Assembly: GCA_000242235.1 (NCBI GenBank)
Contig: JH590861.1
Span: 77,175 to 141,174, forward strand
Direction of reading: 5' to 3'
Source of the DNA: Stomatobaculum longum
Lineage (GTDB): Bacteria > Bacillota > Clostridia > Lachnospirales > Lachnospiraceae
Length of the DNA stretch: 64,000 bases
Shown here piece by piece: positions 45,190 through 55,029 of the stretch (position 1 is the first letter of the stretch; every line of letters begins with the position of its first letter). A model generated the notes under the pieces. That model did no database searches. It was not told the DNA's origin and saw only the letters and a list, made by a program, of their open reading frames with translations. The translations under genes were made by a program, and so were the position numbers.

Positions 45190-45218
45190 TTGCAAAGCGT
45201 TCATAATTCATGTAAAAT
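45190..45218 (+). promoter_or_regulatory. DUF512-der operon promoter
   Basis: -35 TTGCAA (45190-45195), 17-base spacer, -10 TAAAAT (45213-45218). Its -35 is only 7 bases from the -35 of the divergent prs promoter. Confidence 0.75.
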
Positions 45219-45241
45219 GCGAGAAAGTAAAGGAGTTGATT

Positions 45242-46618
45242 GTGGCGGAAAACAAGGGACATTTAATTGCTGCCGTGGAGCCGGGAAGTGCAGCGGCGGA
45301 ATTGGAAATCGCGGCGGGAGACCGCCTCTTGGAAGTAAACGGAAAAACGGTCGCCGATGTCTTTGACTACCGCTATCAGGTGAGTGCGGAAGTCATCACC
45401 CTGCTCGTTCTGAAGCCGGACGGCGAGGAGTGGGAGTACGAGATCGAGAACGGCGGCGAGGACCCGGGGCTGGTCTTTGAGAACGGCCTGATGAGTGAAT
45501 ATCGCTCCTGCTCAAACGGCTGCATCTTCTGCTTTATCGACCAGATGCCGGGCGGAATGCGGGATACGCTTTATTTTAAGGATGATGATTCGCGCCTCAG
45601 TTTCCTGCAGGGCAACTATGTGACGCTCACCAATATGAAAGAGGCGGATATTCAACACATCATTCAATATCGTCTGGAACCGATTAATATCTCCGTGCAT
45701 ACGACAAATCCCTCGCTCCGCGTCCGCATGCTGAAAAATCGCTTTGCGGGCGAAAAATTGCGCTATCTCGATAAGCTCTACGACGCGGGCATACAGATGA
45801 ACGGGCAGATTGTGCTCTGCAAGGGCTATAACGACGGCGAAGAGTTAAAGCGCACCCTGACGGATTTGCTCCGCTATGCGCCGCTCATGCAGTCGGTCTC
45901 CGTGGTGCCGGTAGGTCTCACAAACTATCGCGACAAGTTAGAGAAGTTAGAGCTCCTCGGGCCCGAGGACTGCGCGAATGCAATCGATGTTATTGAAGAC
46001 ATCCAGCGCCGCGCCATGGAAAAGTGCGGGATTCACTTTGTCCAGGCGTCGGATGAATTTTATCTGACGGCGGGCAGGCCGCTCCCCGAGCCTTCGCGCT
46101 ACGACGGTTACCCGCAGCTGGAAAACGGCGTCGGTATGCTGACCCTCTTACACGAGGAGGTCGGAGAGGCACTGTCGGCTGTGGTGCCATCCGACCAAAC
46201 GGAGACCGTGAGTACCTTCAGCGGTCTCCTTGCCGCGCCGAGTCTTGCGCGGGAACTTAAGCGAATCGGGGAGAAACTCCCCGCCAAAAAGATTTTGTTC
46301 TACCCGCTGGAGAATCATTTCTTCGGCGAGAAAATCACGGTGACAGGACTTCTGACCGGGCGTGATATTCTGGACGGTCTCAGGGGAAAGCCGCTCGGCG
46401 ATCGTCTGCTGCTCCCGCAGTGTGTGTTCCGGAGCGGCGAGGAAGTTCTGCTCGACGACATGACGCGCGCAGACCTCGAGCGGGAACTCGGTGTTCGCTG
46501 TGTGATCATCGGCATGGGCGGGGATGATCTTGTGGACGCAATCAATGACAGGGAATACCGCTTTACGGGCGGCGGCAGCGCTTATGAGCTCGCAACCGAG
46601 AAATTCCACAAAGGCTAA
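45242..46618 (+). CDS. DUF512 radical SAM protein with PDZ-like domain
   Basis: 458 residues from GTG 45242 (GGAG at 45232-45235; the TTG at 45236 is too close). It begins with a PDZ-like part (VEPGSAAAELEIAAGDRLLE). Next is a cysteine cluster RSCSNGCIFCFIDQMPGGMR, resembling a radical SAM site, and a long C-terminal DUF512 domain. The family is widespread in anaerobes with unknown substrate and is often next to der, as here. It is probably a modification enzyme acting on RNA or protein; this is inference. Confidence 0.85.
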   Translation: MAENKGHLIAAVEPGSAAAELEIAAGDRLLEVNGKTVADVFDYRYQVSAEVITLLVLKPDGEEWEYEIENGGEDPGLVFENGLMSEYRSCSNGCIFCFIDQMPGGMRDTLYFKDDDSRLSFLQGNYVTLTNMKEADIQHIIQYRLEPINISVHTTNPSLRVRMLKNRFAGEKLRYLDKLYDAGIQMNGQIVLCKGYNDGEELKRTLTDLLRYAPLMQSVSVVPVGLTNYRDKLEKLELLGPEDCANAIDVIEDIQRRAMEKCGIHFVQASDEFYLTAGRPLPEPSRYDGYPQLENGVGMLTLLHEEVGEALSAVVPSDQTETVSTFSGLLAAPSLARELKRIGEKLPAKKILFYPLENHFFGEKITVTGLLTGRDILDGLRGKPLGDRLLLPQCVFRSGEEVLLDDMTRADLERELGVRCVIIGMGGDDLVDAINDREYRFTGGGSAYELATEKFHKG

Positions 46619-46649
46619 CACCCTGCGCTTTGAAAAAAAGGAGAAAGCT

Positions 46650-47984
46650 ATGAGTAAACCGATTGTCGCCATTGTCGGGCGGCCCAATACCGGCAAATCC
46701 TCGCTCTTCAACGCCATTGCGGGAGAGCCGATTTCGATTGTCAAAGATATTCCGGGTGTGACCCGGGACAGAATCTATGCGGACTGCACCTGGTTAAATC
46801 GCGACTTTACGCTGATTGACACCGGCGGTATCGAGCCGGAATCCCGGGATAAACTGCTGGTGTCGATGCGGGAACAGGCGGAGATTGCCATTGAGACAGC
46901 GGATGTAATCATCTTCCTCACCGATGTCCGCACCGGTGTCACCGACGCCGACGACCGCGTCGCCGATATGTTGCGTCGCGCAAAGAAGCCGGTCGTGCTC
47001 GCGGTCAACAAAGTGGACAGTTTCACTAAGTTTCAGAATGATATCTATGAATTCTACAATCTCGCCTGCGGTGACCCGATTCCGGTCTCGGCGGCGAGCC
47101 GCCTCGGCATCGGCGATCTCTTAGAGGCTGTCGAGGCCTACTTCCCGCAGGTCGAAGAGAGCGAAGCGGAAGAGGATGAGCGCCCGAAGGTCGCATTGAT
47201 CGGCAAGCCGAATGTGGGCAAGAGCTCGATCATCAACCGCCTGCTCGGCGAGAACCGCGTGATTGTCTCCGACATTGCGGGCACTACGCGCGACGCGATC
47301 GATACGGTCGTGGTACACGACGGACAGGAATATGTCTTCATCGACACGGCCGGCATACGGCGAAAGTCTAAAATTCACGAGGACATCGAGAGATACTCGA
47401 TTATCCGCACGGTGACGGCGGTCGAGCGGGCCGATGTCGTGCTGCTCGTGATTGATGCGAGCGAGGGCGTGACCGAGCAGGACGCCAAGATTGCCGGTGT
47501 CGCGCACGAGAAGGGCAAGGGCATCCTGGTTGTCGTGAACAAGTGGGATCTGGTCGAAAAGACGGATAAGACCATGAAGGAGTTCACCGACAAAATCAAG
47601 AACACGCTTTCGTTTATGAGCTATGCCGAATTCCTCTTTGTCTCCGCGGAGACCGGTCAGCGCATGAACAAGCTTTTCGAGATGATCGACATGATACGCT
47701 CTTCGCAGACGCTTCGCATCCGGACGGGCGTGTTGAACGAGATTATCACCGAGGCGACCGTCTTGAAGCAGCCGCCGTCCGACAAGGGACACCGCCTGAA
47801 GATTTTCTATGCGTCCCAGGTTGCGGTGAAGCCGCCGACCTTTGTGTTCTTCGTGAACAGCAAGGAACTCATGCATTTCTCCTACCAGCGCTATCTCGAG
47901 AACCGCATCCGCGAGGCCTTCGGTTTCCGCGGAACCATGCTGCGCTTCTTTATCCGGGAGCGACAGGGAAAGGACAAGGAGTGA
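46650..47984 (+). CDS. der: ribosome biogenesis GTPase Der (EngA)
   Basis: 444 residues from ATG 46650 (AAAAGGAGAAAG upstream). Two G domains in tandem: GRPNTGKSSLFNAIAGEP and GKPNVGKSSIINRLLGENR, each with DTxG and NKxD motifs, then a KH-like domain. It is needed for 50S assembly. Confidence 0.96.
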   Translation: MSKPIVAIVGRPNTGKSSLFNAIAGEPISIVKDIPGVTRDRIYADCTWLNRDFTLIDTGGIEPESRDKLLVSMREQAEIAIETADVIIFLTDVRTGVTDADDRVADMLRRAKKPVVLAVNKVDSFTKFQNDIYEFYNLACGDPIPVSAASRLGIGDLLEAVEAYFPQVEESEAEEDERPKVALIGKPNVGKSSIINRLLGENRVIVSDIAGTTRDAIDTVVVHDGQEYVFIDTAGIRRKSKIHEDIERYSIIRTVTAVERADVVLLVIDASEGVTEQDAKIAGVAHEKGKGILVVVNKWDLVEKTDKTMKEFTDKIKNTLSFMSYAEFLFVSAETGQRMNKLFEMIDMIRSSQTLRIRTGVLNEIITEATVLKQPPSDKGHRLKIFYASQVAVKPPTFVFFVNSKELMHFSYQRYLENRIREAFGFRGTMLRFFIRERQGKDKE

Positions 47985-47987
47985 CCT

Positions 47988-48641
47988 ATGGAGAGACTTC
48001 TCTGGCTTTTGATCGGCTATCTCTGCGGTAGTTTTCAGAGTGGTTATTTTCTCGGCAGAGCGAAGGGACTGGATGTCCGGAACTACGGCAGCCATTCGAC
48101 CGGCGCGACCAATTCGCTTCGCGTCATGGGCACGGGAGCCGGAATTCTGGTGCTGCTCCTCGATGCGGCCAAGGCGATAATTCCCTGTGTGCTCGCGCGT
48201 CACTTTTTCCGGGGACAGGCAGAGCTTCAGCTTCTCATGGTGCTCTGGACCGCGACCGGCGTGATGCTCGGGCATGACTATCCATTTTATCTCGGTTTTC
48301 GCGGCGGCAAGGGGGTCGCGAGCACAGTCGGCGTGCTGCTTGCGCTCGACTGGAGACTGGCGCTCGCCTGGTGCCTCCTCTTTATCGTGACCTGTTATCT
48401 GTTTCACTATGTCTCGCTCTCGTCGATTTTGTCGATGCTCCTGTTACTGGTGCTCGCACTGGTTTTCTTTTTCCGGCACGCGTTGCCGGTCGGCGCGGCA
48501 TTTCAGACAGAGTTTCTGCTTCTTGCCCTGTTTAATCCCCTGCTCTCTATCTTCCGCCACCGCGCGAATATCGGGCGGCTCCTTCGCGGCGAAGAGAGTC
48601 GGTTACATCTGTTTACGCGCGGCATGGAGGTGAAAAAATAA
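47988..48641 (+). CDS. plsY: glycerol-3-phosphate acyltransferase PlsY
   Basis: 217 residues with about five membrane helices. Motifs GSFQSGYFLGRAKGLDVRNY, GSHSTGATNSLRVMG and FRGGKGVAS are typical. It acylates glycerol 3-phosphate with PlsX-made acyl-phosphate. Its stop shares one base with the gpsA start (TAATG). Confidence 0.95.
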   Translation: MERLLWLLIGYLCGSFQSGYFLGRAKGLDVRNYGSHSTGATNSLRVMGTGAGILVLLLDAAKAIIPCVLARHFFRGQAELQLLMVLWTATGVMLGHDYPFYLGFRGGKGVASTVGVLLALDWRLALAWCLLFIVTCYLFHYVSLSSILSMLLLLVLALVFFFRHALPVGAAFQTEFLLLALFNPLLSIFRHRANIGRLLRGEESRLHLFTRGMEVKK

Positions 48642-49639
48642 TGGCTAAAATTTCGGTTCTGGGTTCCGGCGCCTGGGGTACGGCGCTTGCCATGTTGCTC
48701 TCGGACAACGGCCACGAGGTACTGCTCTGGTCTCCCTTTGCGGAGCACACGGAGGAACTGCGCCGCACGCGGAAATCGTCCGCGCTCGGCGGCCTCGAGC
48801 TGCCGGCTGGGATGCAGTTTACGTCTGACATGAAAAAGGCGGGCGAGAGGCAGGATGCGATTGTCCTTGCGACCGCCTCGGTCTATACGCGCGGCGTTGC
48901 GCGAGAGCTGCGCCCCTATGTGAAGACAGGGCAGCTTCTCGTCTGTGTCGCAAAGGGCATTGAGGAGAAGAGTCTTCTCTTCCAGACCGACGAGGTACAG
49001 GAAGAAATTCCGGATGCGGTCGTTGCCTGCCTCTCGGGACCGAGCCACGCGGAAGAGGTCGCGAGACGCCTTCCGACGACCTGTGTCGCGGGAGCGGCGG
49101 ACAGTGCGGTCGCGGAACAGGTGCAAGAGCTTTTTATGAACCGCGTGTTCCGCGTGTACACCTCGACCGATGTGAAGGGCATAGAGCTCGGCGGCGCGGT
49201 CAAAAATGTGATTGCGCTCGCGGCGGGCATCGCAGACGGTCTCGGCTACGGCGACAACACAAAGGCTGCGCTGATTACGCGTGGCATCGCGGAGACCGCG
49301 CGTCTCGGCGTGAAAATCGGTGCGCACTGGGAGACCTTTGCGGGTCTCACCGGCATCGGCGACCTGATTGTGACCTGCGCGAGCATGCACTCGAGAAACC
49401 GGAGAGCCGGTATCCTGATCGGCCGGGGAAAGCCGGTCGAAGAGGCCATGCGGGAAGTCGGACAGGTTGTGGAGGGCGTTTACTCCGCAAAGGCGGCGCT
49501 TGCGCTCGCCGAGCGGGAGCAGGTCGAAATGCCGATTGTGGATGTTGTGAACCGCGTGCTCTTTTCGGAGCTGCCGGCGGCGGAAGCTGTGCGCATGCTC
49601 ATGGAGCGGGATCCGATTGCGGAGTGGAATTATTTATAA
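48641..49639 (+). CDS. gpsA: glycerol-3-phosphate dehydrogenase [NAD(P)+]
   Basis: 332 residues. NAD motif VLGSGAWGTALAMLLSDNG, then KGIE, LSGPSHAEEV and GGAVKNVIALAAGIADG. It makes the glycerol 3-phosphate used by PlsY, so the two form a functional pair. Confidence 0.96.
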   Translation: MAKISVLGSGAWGTALAMLLSDNGHEVLLWSPFAEHTEELRRTRKSSALGGLELPAGMQFTSDMKKAGERQDAIVLATASVYTRGVARELRPYVKTGQLLVCVAKGIEEKSLLFQTDEVQEEIPDAVVACLSGPSHAEEVARRLPTTCVAGAADSAVAEQVQELFMNRVFRVYTSTDVKGIELGGAVKNVIALAAGIADGLGYGDNTKAALITRGIAETARLGVKIGAHWETFAGLTGIGDLIVTCASMHSRNRRAGILIGRGKPVEEAMREVGQVVEGVYSAKAALALAEREQVEMPIVDVVNRVLFSELPAAEAVRMLMERDPIAEWNYL

Positions 49640-49666
49640 ATATTCAAAATAGTTGAGCGGCTTTTC

Positions 49667-49715
49667 TTGACAATTCAATCTGATGTGATTACACTGTGCA
49701 AAATTATTCACATCA
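49667..49715 (+). promoter_or_regulatory. promoter and inverted repeat before the first binding-protein gene
   Basis: -35 TTGACA (49667-49672), 17-base spacer, -10 TACACT (49690-49695). Perfect 8-base arms TGATGTGA (49681-49688) and TCACATCA (49708-49715) flank the -10. The repeat may be an operator or an RNA hairpin; the regulator is not known. Confidence 0.7.
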
Positions 49716-49739
49716 ATGAATTGAGAAGGAGGAGCCTCT

Positions 49740-50915
49740 ATGAAACGACTGGTTGCGACTGCTTTGGCAGTCTCGGTGGCGCTTTGTCTCGCGGCCTGCG
49801 GAAATACGCAGAGCGGCGCTGAGAGCACAGACGGCAGTACGACGGCGGAAGCCGGTACTGTCTGGAAGATCGGTGGCATCGGTCCGGTAACCGGCAGCGC
49901 AGCCGTCTACGGCATCTCCTGCCGGAACGCACAGGAGCTCGCGGTTGAGGAAATCAACGCGGCCGGCGGCATCAACGGCTACCCGGTCGTGATGAAATAT
50001 GATGATGACGAGCACGATGCCGAGAAGTCCGTGAATGCCTACAACGAACTCAAAGACTGGGGCATGCAGATGTTGCTCGGCACGCCGACCAGTGGTCCCT
50101 GCATTCAGATTTCGAACGAATCGGTACAGGACAATCTGTTTCAGTTGACCCCCTGCGGCGTGGCGCCCGAGTGCATCGCGAATCCGAATTCCTTCGCGGT
50201 CTGCTTTTCCAGTGCCCAGCAGGGGGAGAAATCCGCGGCATATATGAAGAGTCGCATGGGCGGAGCCAAAATCGGAATACTCTATGATGCATCCGATGTC
50301 TATTCGAGCGGAATCCGCGACAGCTTTGCGGAGAATGCGAAGAAGCTCGGTCTTTCGATTGTCGCCGATGAACAATTCACGGCGGACAATAAAACCGATT
50401 TTACCATTCAGCTGCAAAATCTCCGGAATGCGGGGGCGGATGTGGTCTTTATTCCCTTTTACTACACGGAGGCTGCGCTCGTGTTGCAGCAGAGCCATGC
50501 GATGGGCTATCAGCCGACCTTTTTCGGCTGTGATGCAATCGACGGCATCCTGAATGTCGATGGTTTTGACAAGTCTCTCGCCGAGGGACTTATGTTGCTC
50601 ACGCCGTTCTCGGCAGAGGCGGAGGATGCGGCGACACAGCATTTCACATCGGCGTACCGCGAAAAATATCACGAGACGCCCGATCAGTTCGCTGCCGATG
50701 CCTATGATGGGATGTATGCAATCAAGGCGGCAGCGGAGAAGGCAAATATCACGCCCGCAATGTCGGTCTCGGAAATCGGCAGCGCAATGGAACAGGCCAT
50801 GACCGAGATTCGGTTACAGGGGGTGACAGGAACGATTACCTGGAGCGCGGACGGCGCGCCGTCAAAGGAACCGAAAGTCGTTATTATCCGGAACGGTGTA
50901 TATCAAATCTGCTGA
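49740..50915 (+). CDS. branched-chain amino acid ABC transporter binding lipoprotein, copy 1
   Basis: 391 residues. Signal peptide with lipobox LAAC, then WKIGGIGPVTGSAAVYGI and NAAGGINGYPVVMKYDDDE, characteristic of LivJ-like type I periplasmic-binding folds. It would be lipid-anchored outside the cell and hand ligands to LivHMGF. It is a close paralogue of the next gene (most residues of YDASDVYSSGIRDSF and FTADNKTDF recur). Its codon use is less biased than that of copy 2, so it is probably less expressed. Confidence 0.9.
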   Translation: MKRLVATALAVSVALCLAACGNTQSGAESTDGSTTAEAGTVWKIGGIGPVTGSAAVYGISCRNAQELAVEEINAAGGINGYPVVMKYDDDEHDAEKSVNAYNELKDWGMQMLLGTPTSGPCIQISNESVQDNLFQLTPCGVAPECIANPNSFAVCFSSAQQGEKSAAYMKSRMGGAKIGILYDASDVYSSGIRDSFAENAKKLGLSIVADEQFTADNKTDFTIQLQNLRNAGADVVFIPFYYTEAALVLQQSHAMGYQPTFFGCDAIDGILNVDGFDKSLAEGLMLLTPFSAEAEDAATQHFTSAYREKYHETPDQFAADAYDGMYAIKAAAEKANITPAMSVSEIGSAMEQAMTEIRLQGVTGTITWSADGAPSKEPKVVIIRNGVYQIC

Positions 50916-50941
50916 ATCGCTATATTTTGCCGCCCTGCCGG

Positions 50942-50970
50942 TTGACATCTCTAGATATGCTCTTTATAAT
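50942..50970 (+). promoter_or_regulatory. perfect consensus promoter before binding protein copy 2
   Basis: TTGACA (50942-50947), exactly 17-base spacer, TATAAT (50965-50970): a full match to the sigma-A consensus, which is rare. Confidence 0.88.
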
Positions 50971-51014
50971 TCTCGACATATCTGTTTGGTATGTTGTTTG
51001 GGAGGGAAAAAGTT

Positions 51015-52235
51015 ATGAAGAAAGCGATATTTGTATTATTAGCAGCTTCCATGGTCTTCGGACTTGCAGCCTGCGGTCAGCAGAAGAGCAGCGAGACCAA
51101 GGCGGCGGGTGAGACCACGGCAGCCGGTGAGAGCAAGGCAGAGGGACAGAGCGAAGCCGGCAAGGACGGCGCGGTCTGGAAGATCGGCGGCATCGGCCCG
51201 GTGACCGGCGGCGCGGCAGTCTACGGTCTTGCCTGCAAGAATGCGCAGCAGATTGCGGTCGATGAGATCAATGCTGCCGGCGGCATCAACGGCTACAAGG
51301 TCGAGATGGAGTTCGACGACGACGAGCACGACGCAGAGAAATCGGTCAACGCGTATAACCATCTGAAGGACTGGGGCATGCAGATGTTGCTCGGCACGGT
51401 GACGAGCGCACCCTGCATTCAGGTTTCAAACGAGTCCGTGAAGGACAACATGTTCCAGCTGACCCCGTCGGGTTCCTCGCCGGACTGCATCGCAAACTCC
51501 AACACCTTTGCGGTCTGCTTCTCGGATCCGCAGCAGGGCGAGAAGTCTGCTGAGTACATCGGCAGCCACAAGCTTGCGACGAAGATCGGTATTCTCTACG
51601 ATTCCTCCGATGTTTACTCGAGCGGTATTCACGACAGCTTCGTCGCAAATGCCGAGAAGAACGGTCTCCAGGTTGTCGCGGACGAGCAGTTCACGGCGGA
51701 CAATAAGACCGACTTCAACATCCAGCTCCAGAACATCCGCAACGCGGGTGCAGAGCTTGTCTTCCTGCCATTCTACTACACCGAGGCGGCACTTGTTCTG
51801 AAGCAGAGCAAGGACATGGGTTACAGCCCGATTTTCTTCGGCTGTGACGGCATGGACGGTATCCTGAACCTCGAGGGCTTCGACAAGTCGCTCGCAGAGG
51901 GCCTCATGCTTCTGACGCCGTTCTCCGCGGATGCGAAGGATGAGAAGACCCAGAAGTTTGTCGCGGCGTACAAGGAGCGCTTCAAGGAGGTTCCGATTCA
52001 GTTCGCGGCGGATACCTACGACGGTATGTATGCAATTAAGGCAGCGGCGGAGAAGGCAAATCTGAACCCGTCGATGTCGGTGGAAGAACTCGGCACGGCA
52101 ATGGAGAAGGCGATGACGGAGATCAAGCTTGAGGGTCTCACCGGTACCATCACCTGGAACGCAGACGGTTCGCCGTCGAAGGAGCCGAAGGCAGTCGTGA
52201 TCAAGGACGGCGCTTACCAGTCGATCGAGAACTGA
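51015..52235 (+). CDS. branched-chain amino acid ABC transporter binding lipoprotein, copy 2
   Basis: 406 residues from ATG 51015 (GGGAGGGA upstream; the earlier in-frame codon at 50991 lies in the leader). Lipobox LAAC, then a Gly/Ser/Glu linker and the LivJ fold (WKIGGIGPVTGGAAVYGL, YDSSDVYSSGIHDSF). It is strongly codon-biased and preceded by a perfect promoter, so probably the main binding protein. It is followed by a hairpin that would lower expression of the membrane genes. Confidence 0.92.
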   Translation: MKKAIFVLLAASMVFGLAACGQQKSSETKAAGETTAAGESKAEGQSEAGKDGAVWKIGGIGPVTGGAAVYGLACKNAQQIAVDEINAAGGINGYKVEMEFDDDEHDAEKSVNAYNHLKDWGMQMLLGTVTSAPCIQVSNESVKDNMFQLTPSGSSPDCIANSNTFAVCFSDPQQGEKSAEYIGSHKLATKIGILYDSSDVYSSGIHDSFVANAEKNGLQVVADEQFTADNKTDFNIQLQNIRNAGAELVFLPFYYTEAALVLKQSKDMGYSPIFFGCDGMDGILNLEGFDKSLAEGLMLLTPFSADAKDEKTQKFVAAYKERFKEVPIQFAADTYDGMYAIKAAAEKANLNPSMSVEELGTAMEKAMTEIKLEGLTGTITWNADGSPSKEPKAVVIKDGAYQSIEN

Positions 52236-52256
52236 GCGCATACGGAAGAGAAGAGC

Positions 52257-52289
52257 GAAAGGGCTGCGTAATTTGCAGCCCTTTCTTTA
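52257..52289 (+). terminator. partial terminator between binding protein and livH
   Basis: Eleven-base arms GAAAGGGCTGC (52257-52267) and GCAGCCCTTTC (52275-52285), then TTTAT. A weak T tail suggests partial readthrough, keeping binding protein above the permease genes. Confidence 0.7.
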
Positions 52290-52307
52290 TCATAAAGGAG
52301 AGCAGTC

Positions 52308-53189
52308 ATGAAATTTTTGTCTTATTTGCTCAGCGGAATCAGCTTAGGTTCCATCTATGCGATTATCGCGCTGGGATATACGATGGTCTACGGCATCGCG
52401 AAGATGCTGAACTTTGCACACGGCGATATCATCATGGTCGGCGGCTATGTCGCGTTCACGGCGATGACAGCCCTGAACCTGCCGGCATCCGCGGCTGTGC
52501 TGCTCTCTGTTCTTTTCTGCACGGCACTCGGCGTCATCATCGAGGCGGTCGCCTACAAGCCGCTCCGCGGCGCGAACAGTCTCGCCGTATTGATTACGGC
52601 AATCGGCGTCTCCTACCTGTTACAGAATCTCGCGTTGCTCATTTTCGGCGCTAACCCGAAGAGCTTCCGTTCGGTGGTGCCGATCAAGTCGATGAGCTTT
52701 GCGAACGGTCAGCTGGTCATTTCCGGAGAGACGGTCGCGGCGATTGCGGTCTGCTTTATCATCATGGTGGCGCTGACCAGCTTCATCAATAAGACCCGCG
52801 CAGGGCAGGCGATGCTCGCGGTCGCGGAGGACAGAGGTGCCGCGACGCTGATGGGCATCAATGTCAATGCGACGGTCGCCCTGACCTTTGCAATCGGCTC
52901 GGCGCTCGCGGCGATTGCGGGCGTGCTGCTCTGCTCGGCGTATCCGACCCTTACGCCGACCACCGGCGCCATGCCCGGTATCAAGGCCTTTGTCGCGGCG
53001 GTTCTCGGCGGTATCGGCTCGATTCCGGGCGCGTTAATCGGCGGCCTCCTGCTCGGTGTGCTCGAGAATCTCTCGAAGGCGTATCTCTCCTCCAAACTCT
53101 CGGATGCCATTGTTTTCTCGGTGCTCATTCTGGTTCTGGTGGTGCGGCCCACCGGCATACTCGGGAAACAGATGAGAGAGAAGGTGTAA
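52308..53189 (+). CDS. livH: branched-chain amino acid ABC transporter permease LivH
   Basis: 293 residues, about eight membrane helices. LSGISLGSIYAIIALGYTMV and MLNFAHGDIIMVGGYVA are typical, and the coupling region VAEDRGAATLMGINVNATV is recognisable. It forms half the membrane channel with LivM. Confidence 0.93.
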   Translation: MKFLSYLLSGISLGSIYAIIALGYTMVYGIAKMLNFAHGDIIMVGGYVAFTAMTALNLPASAAVLLSVLFCTALGVIIEAVAYKPLRGANSLAVLITAIGVSYLLQNLALLIFGANPKSFRSVVPIKSMSFANGQLVISGETVAAIAVCFIIMVALTSFINKTRAGQAMLAVAEDRGAATLMGINVNATVALTFAIGSALAAIAGVLLCSAYPTLTPTTGAMPGIKAFVAAVLGGIGSIPGALIGGLLLGVLENLSKAYLSSKLSDAIVFSVLILVLVVRPTGILGKQMREKV

Positions 53190-53190
53190 T

Positions 53191-54249
53191 ATGAACAGAA
53201 CATCGGAAAAGAAAGCATTTTTAAACGATTGTCTCACCTACGGCCTTGTGATTCTCGCCTTTGTGATTGTGCAGTTGCTGGTAAACGGCGGCGCGGTGAG
53301 CTCCCTCTTTAAGGGCCTTCTGGTGCCGCTCTGCACCTATGCGATTCTCGCGGTCAGTCTGAATCTGGTGGTCGGCATTTCGGGCGAATTGTCCCTCGGA
53401 CACGCCGGTTTCATGTGTGTCGGGGCTTTCAGTTCCGCGCTCTTTACGAATCTGATGGCGGGTAAGCTCCCGGGCGGTCTCGATTTTGTGCTCGCCGTAC
53501 TGATCGGCGCGGCGGTGGCGGCCTTCTTCGGCTTTCTGATCGGCATCCCGGTGCTCCGGCTGCAGGGCGACTACCTAGCGATTGTGACGCTTGCGTTCGG
53601 CGAGATTGTGAAGAATATCATCAACGCGCTCTACCTCGGCGTGGACGCGAAGGGCGTGCATGTATCGCTGAAAGACACGGCGGCGCTGAAACTCGAAGCC
53701 GGCGGCAAGATTTTAATCAAGGGCGCGCAGGGTATCACCGGCACGCCGCGACTCTCGACCTTCCTTGCCGGCATCATCCTCCTGCTGCTCTCGCTCTTCA
53801 TTGTGCAGAACCTGATTCGCTCCCGCACGGGGCGCGCTATCATGGCGATTCGCGACAACGAGATTGCAGCGGAGTCCGTCGGCCTCCATGTGACCCGCTA
53901 CAAGCTCCTCGCGTTCACGATTTCGGCGGCGCTCGCGGGTGTCGGCGGTGTGCTCTACGCGCACAATCTGAGCACGCTGCAGGCTCTGCCGAAGAACTTC
54001 GGCTACAATATGTCCATTGCAATTCTGGTCTTTGTCGTGATGGGCGGCATCGGGAATATGCGCGGTTCGGTGATTGCCGCAGTGGTTCTGACGGCGCTGC
54101 CCGAGCTGCTCCGCGGCCTCAGCGACTTCCGTATGCTGATTTATGCGGTTGTCCTGATTCTCATGATGCTCTTTACTTCGGCCCCCTCGTTCATTCAGTA
54201 CCGGGAGCGGCTTTTCTCCGGTTTCCGGAAACCCGGCAAGCAGGCTTAA
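53191..54249 (+). CDS. livM: branched-chain amino acid ABC transporter permease LivM
   Basis: 352 residues with about ten membrane helices. SLNLVVGISGELSLGHAGF and the coupling stretch AIRDNEIAAESVGLHVTRYK are LivM hallmarks. It is the partner of LivH, one base after it. Confidence 0.93.
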   Translation: MNRTSEKKAFLNDCLTYGLVILAFVIVQLLVNGGAVSSLFKGLLVPLCTYAILAVSLNLVVGISGELSLGHAGFMCVGAFSSALFTNLMAGKLPGGLDFVLAVLIGAAVAAFFGFLIGIPVLRLQGDYLAIVTLAFGEIVKNIINALYLGVDAKGVHVSLKDTAALKLEAGGKILIKGAQGITGTPRLSTFLAGIILLLLSLFIVQNLIRSRTGRAIMAIRDNEIAAESVGLHVTRYKLLAFTISAALAGVGGVLYAHNLSTLQALPKNFGYNMSIAILVFVVMGGIGNMRGSVIAAVVLTALPELLRGLSDFRMLIYAVVLILMMLFTSAPSFIQYRERLFSGFRKPGKQA

Positions 54250-54261
54250 GGAGGCGATACC

Positions 54262-55020
<759 letters not shown>

Positions 55021-55029
55021 GGAGGGCAT

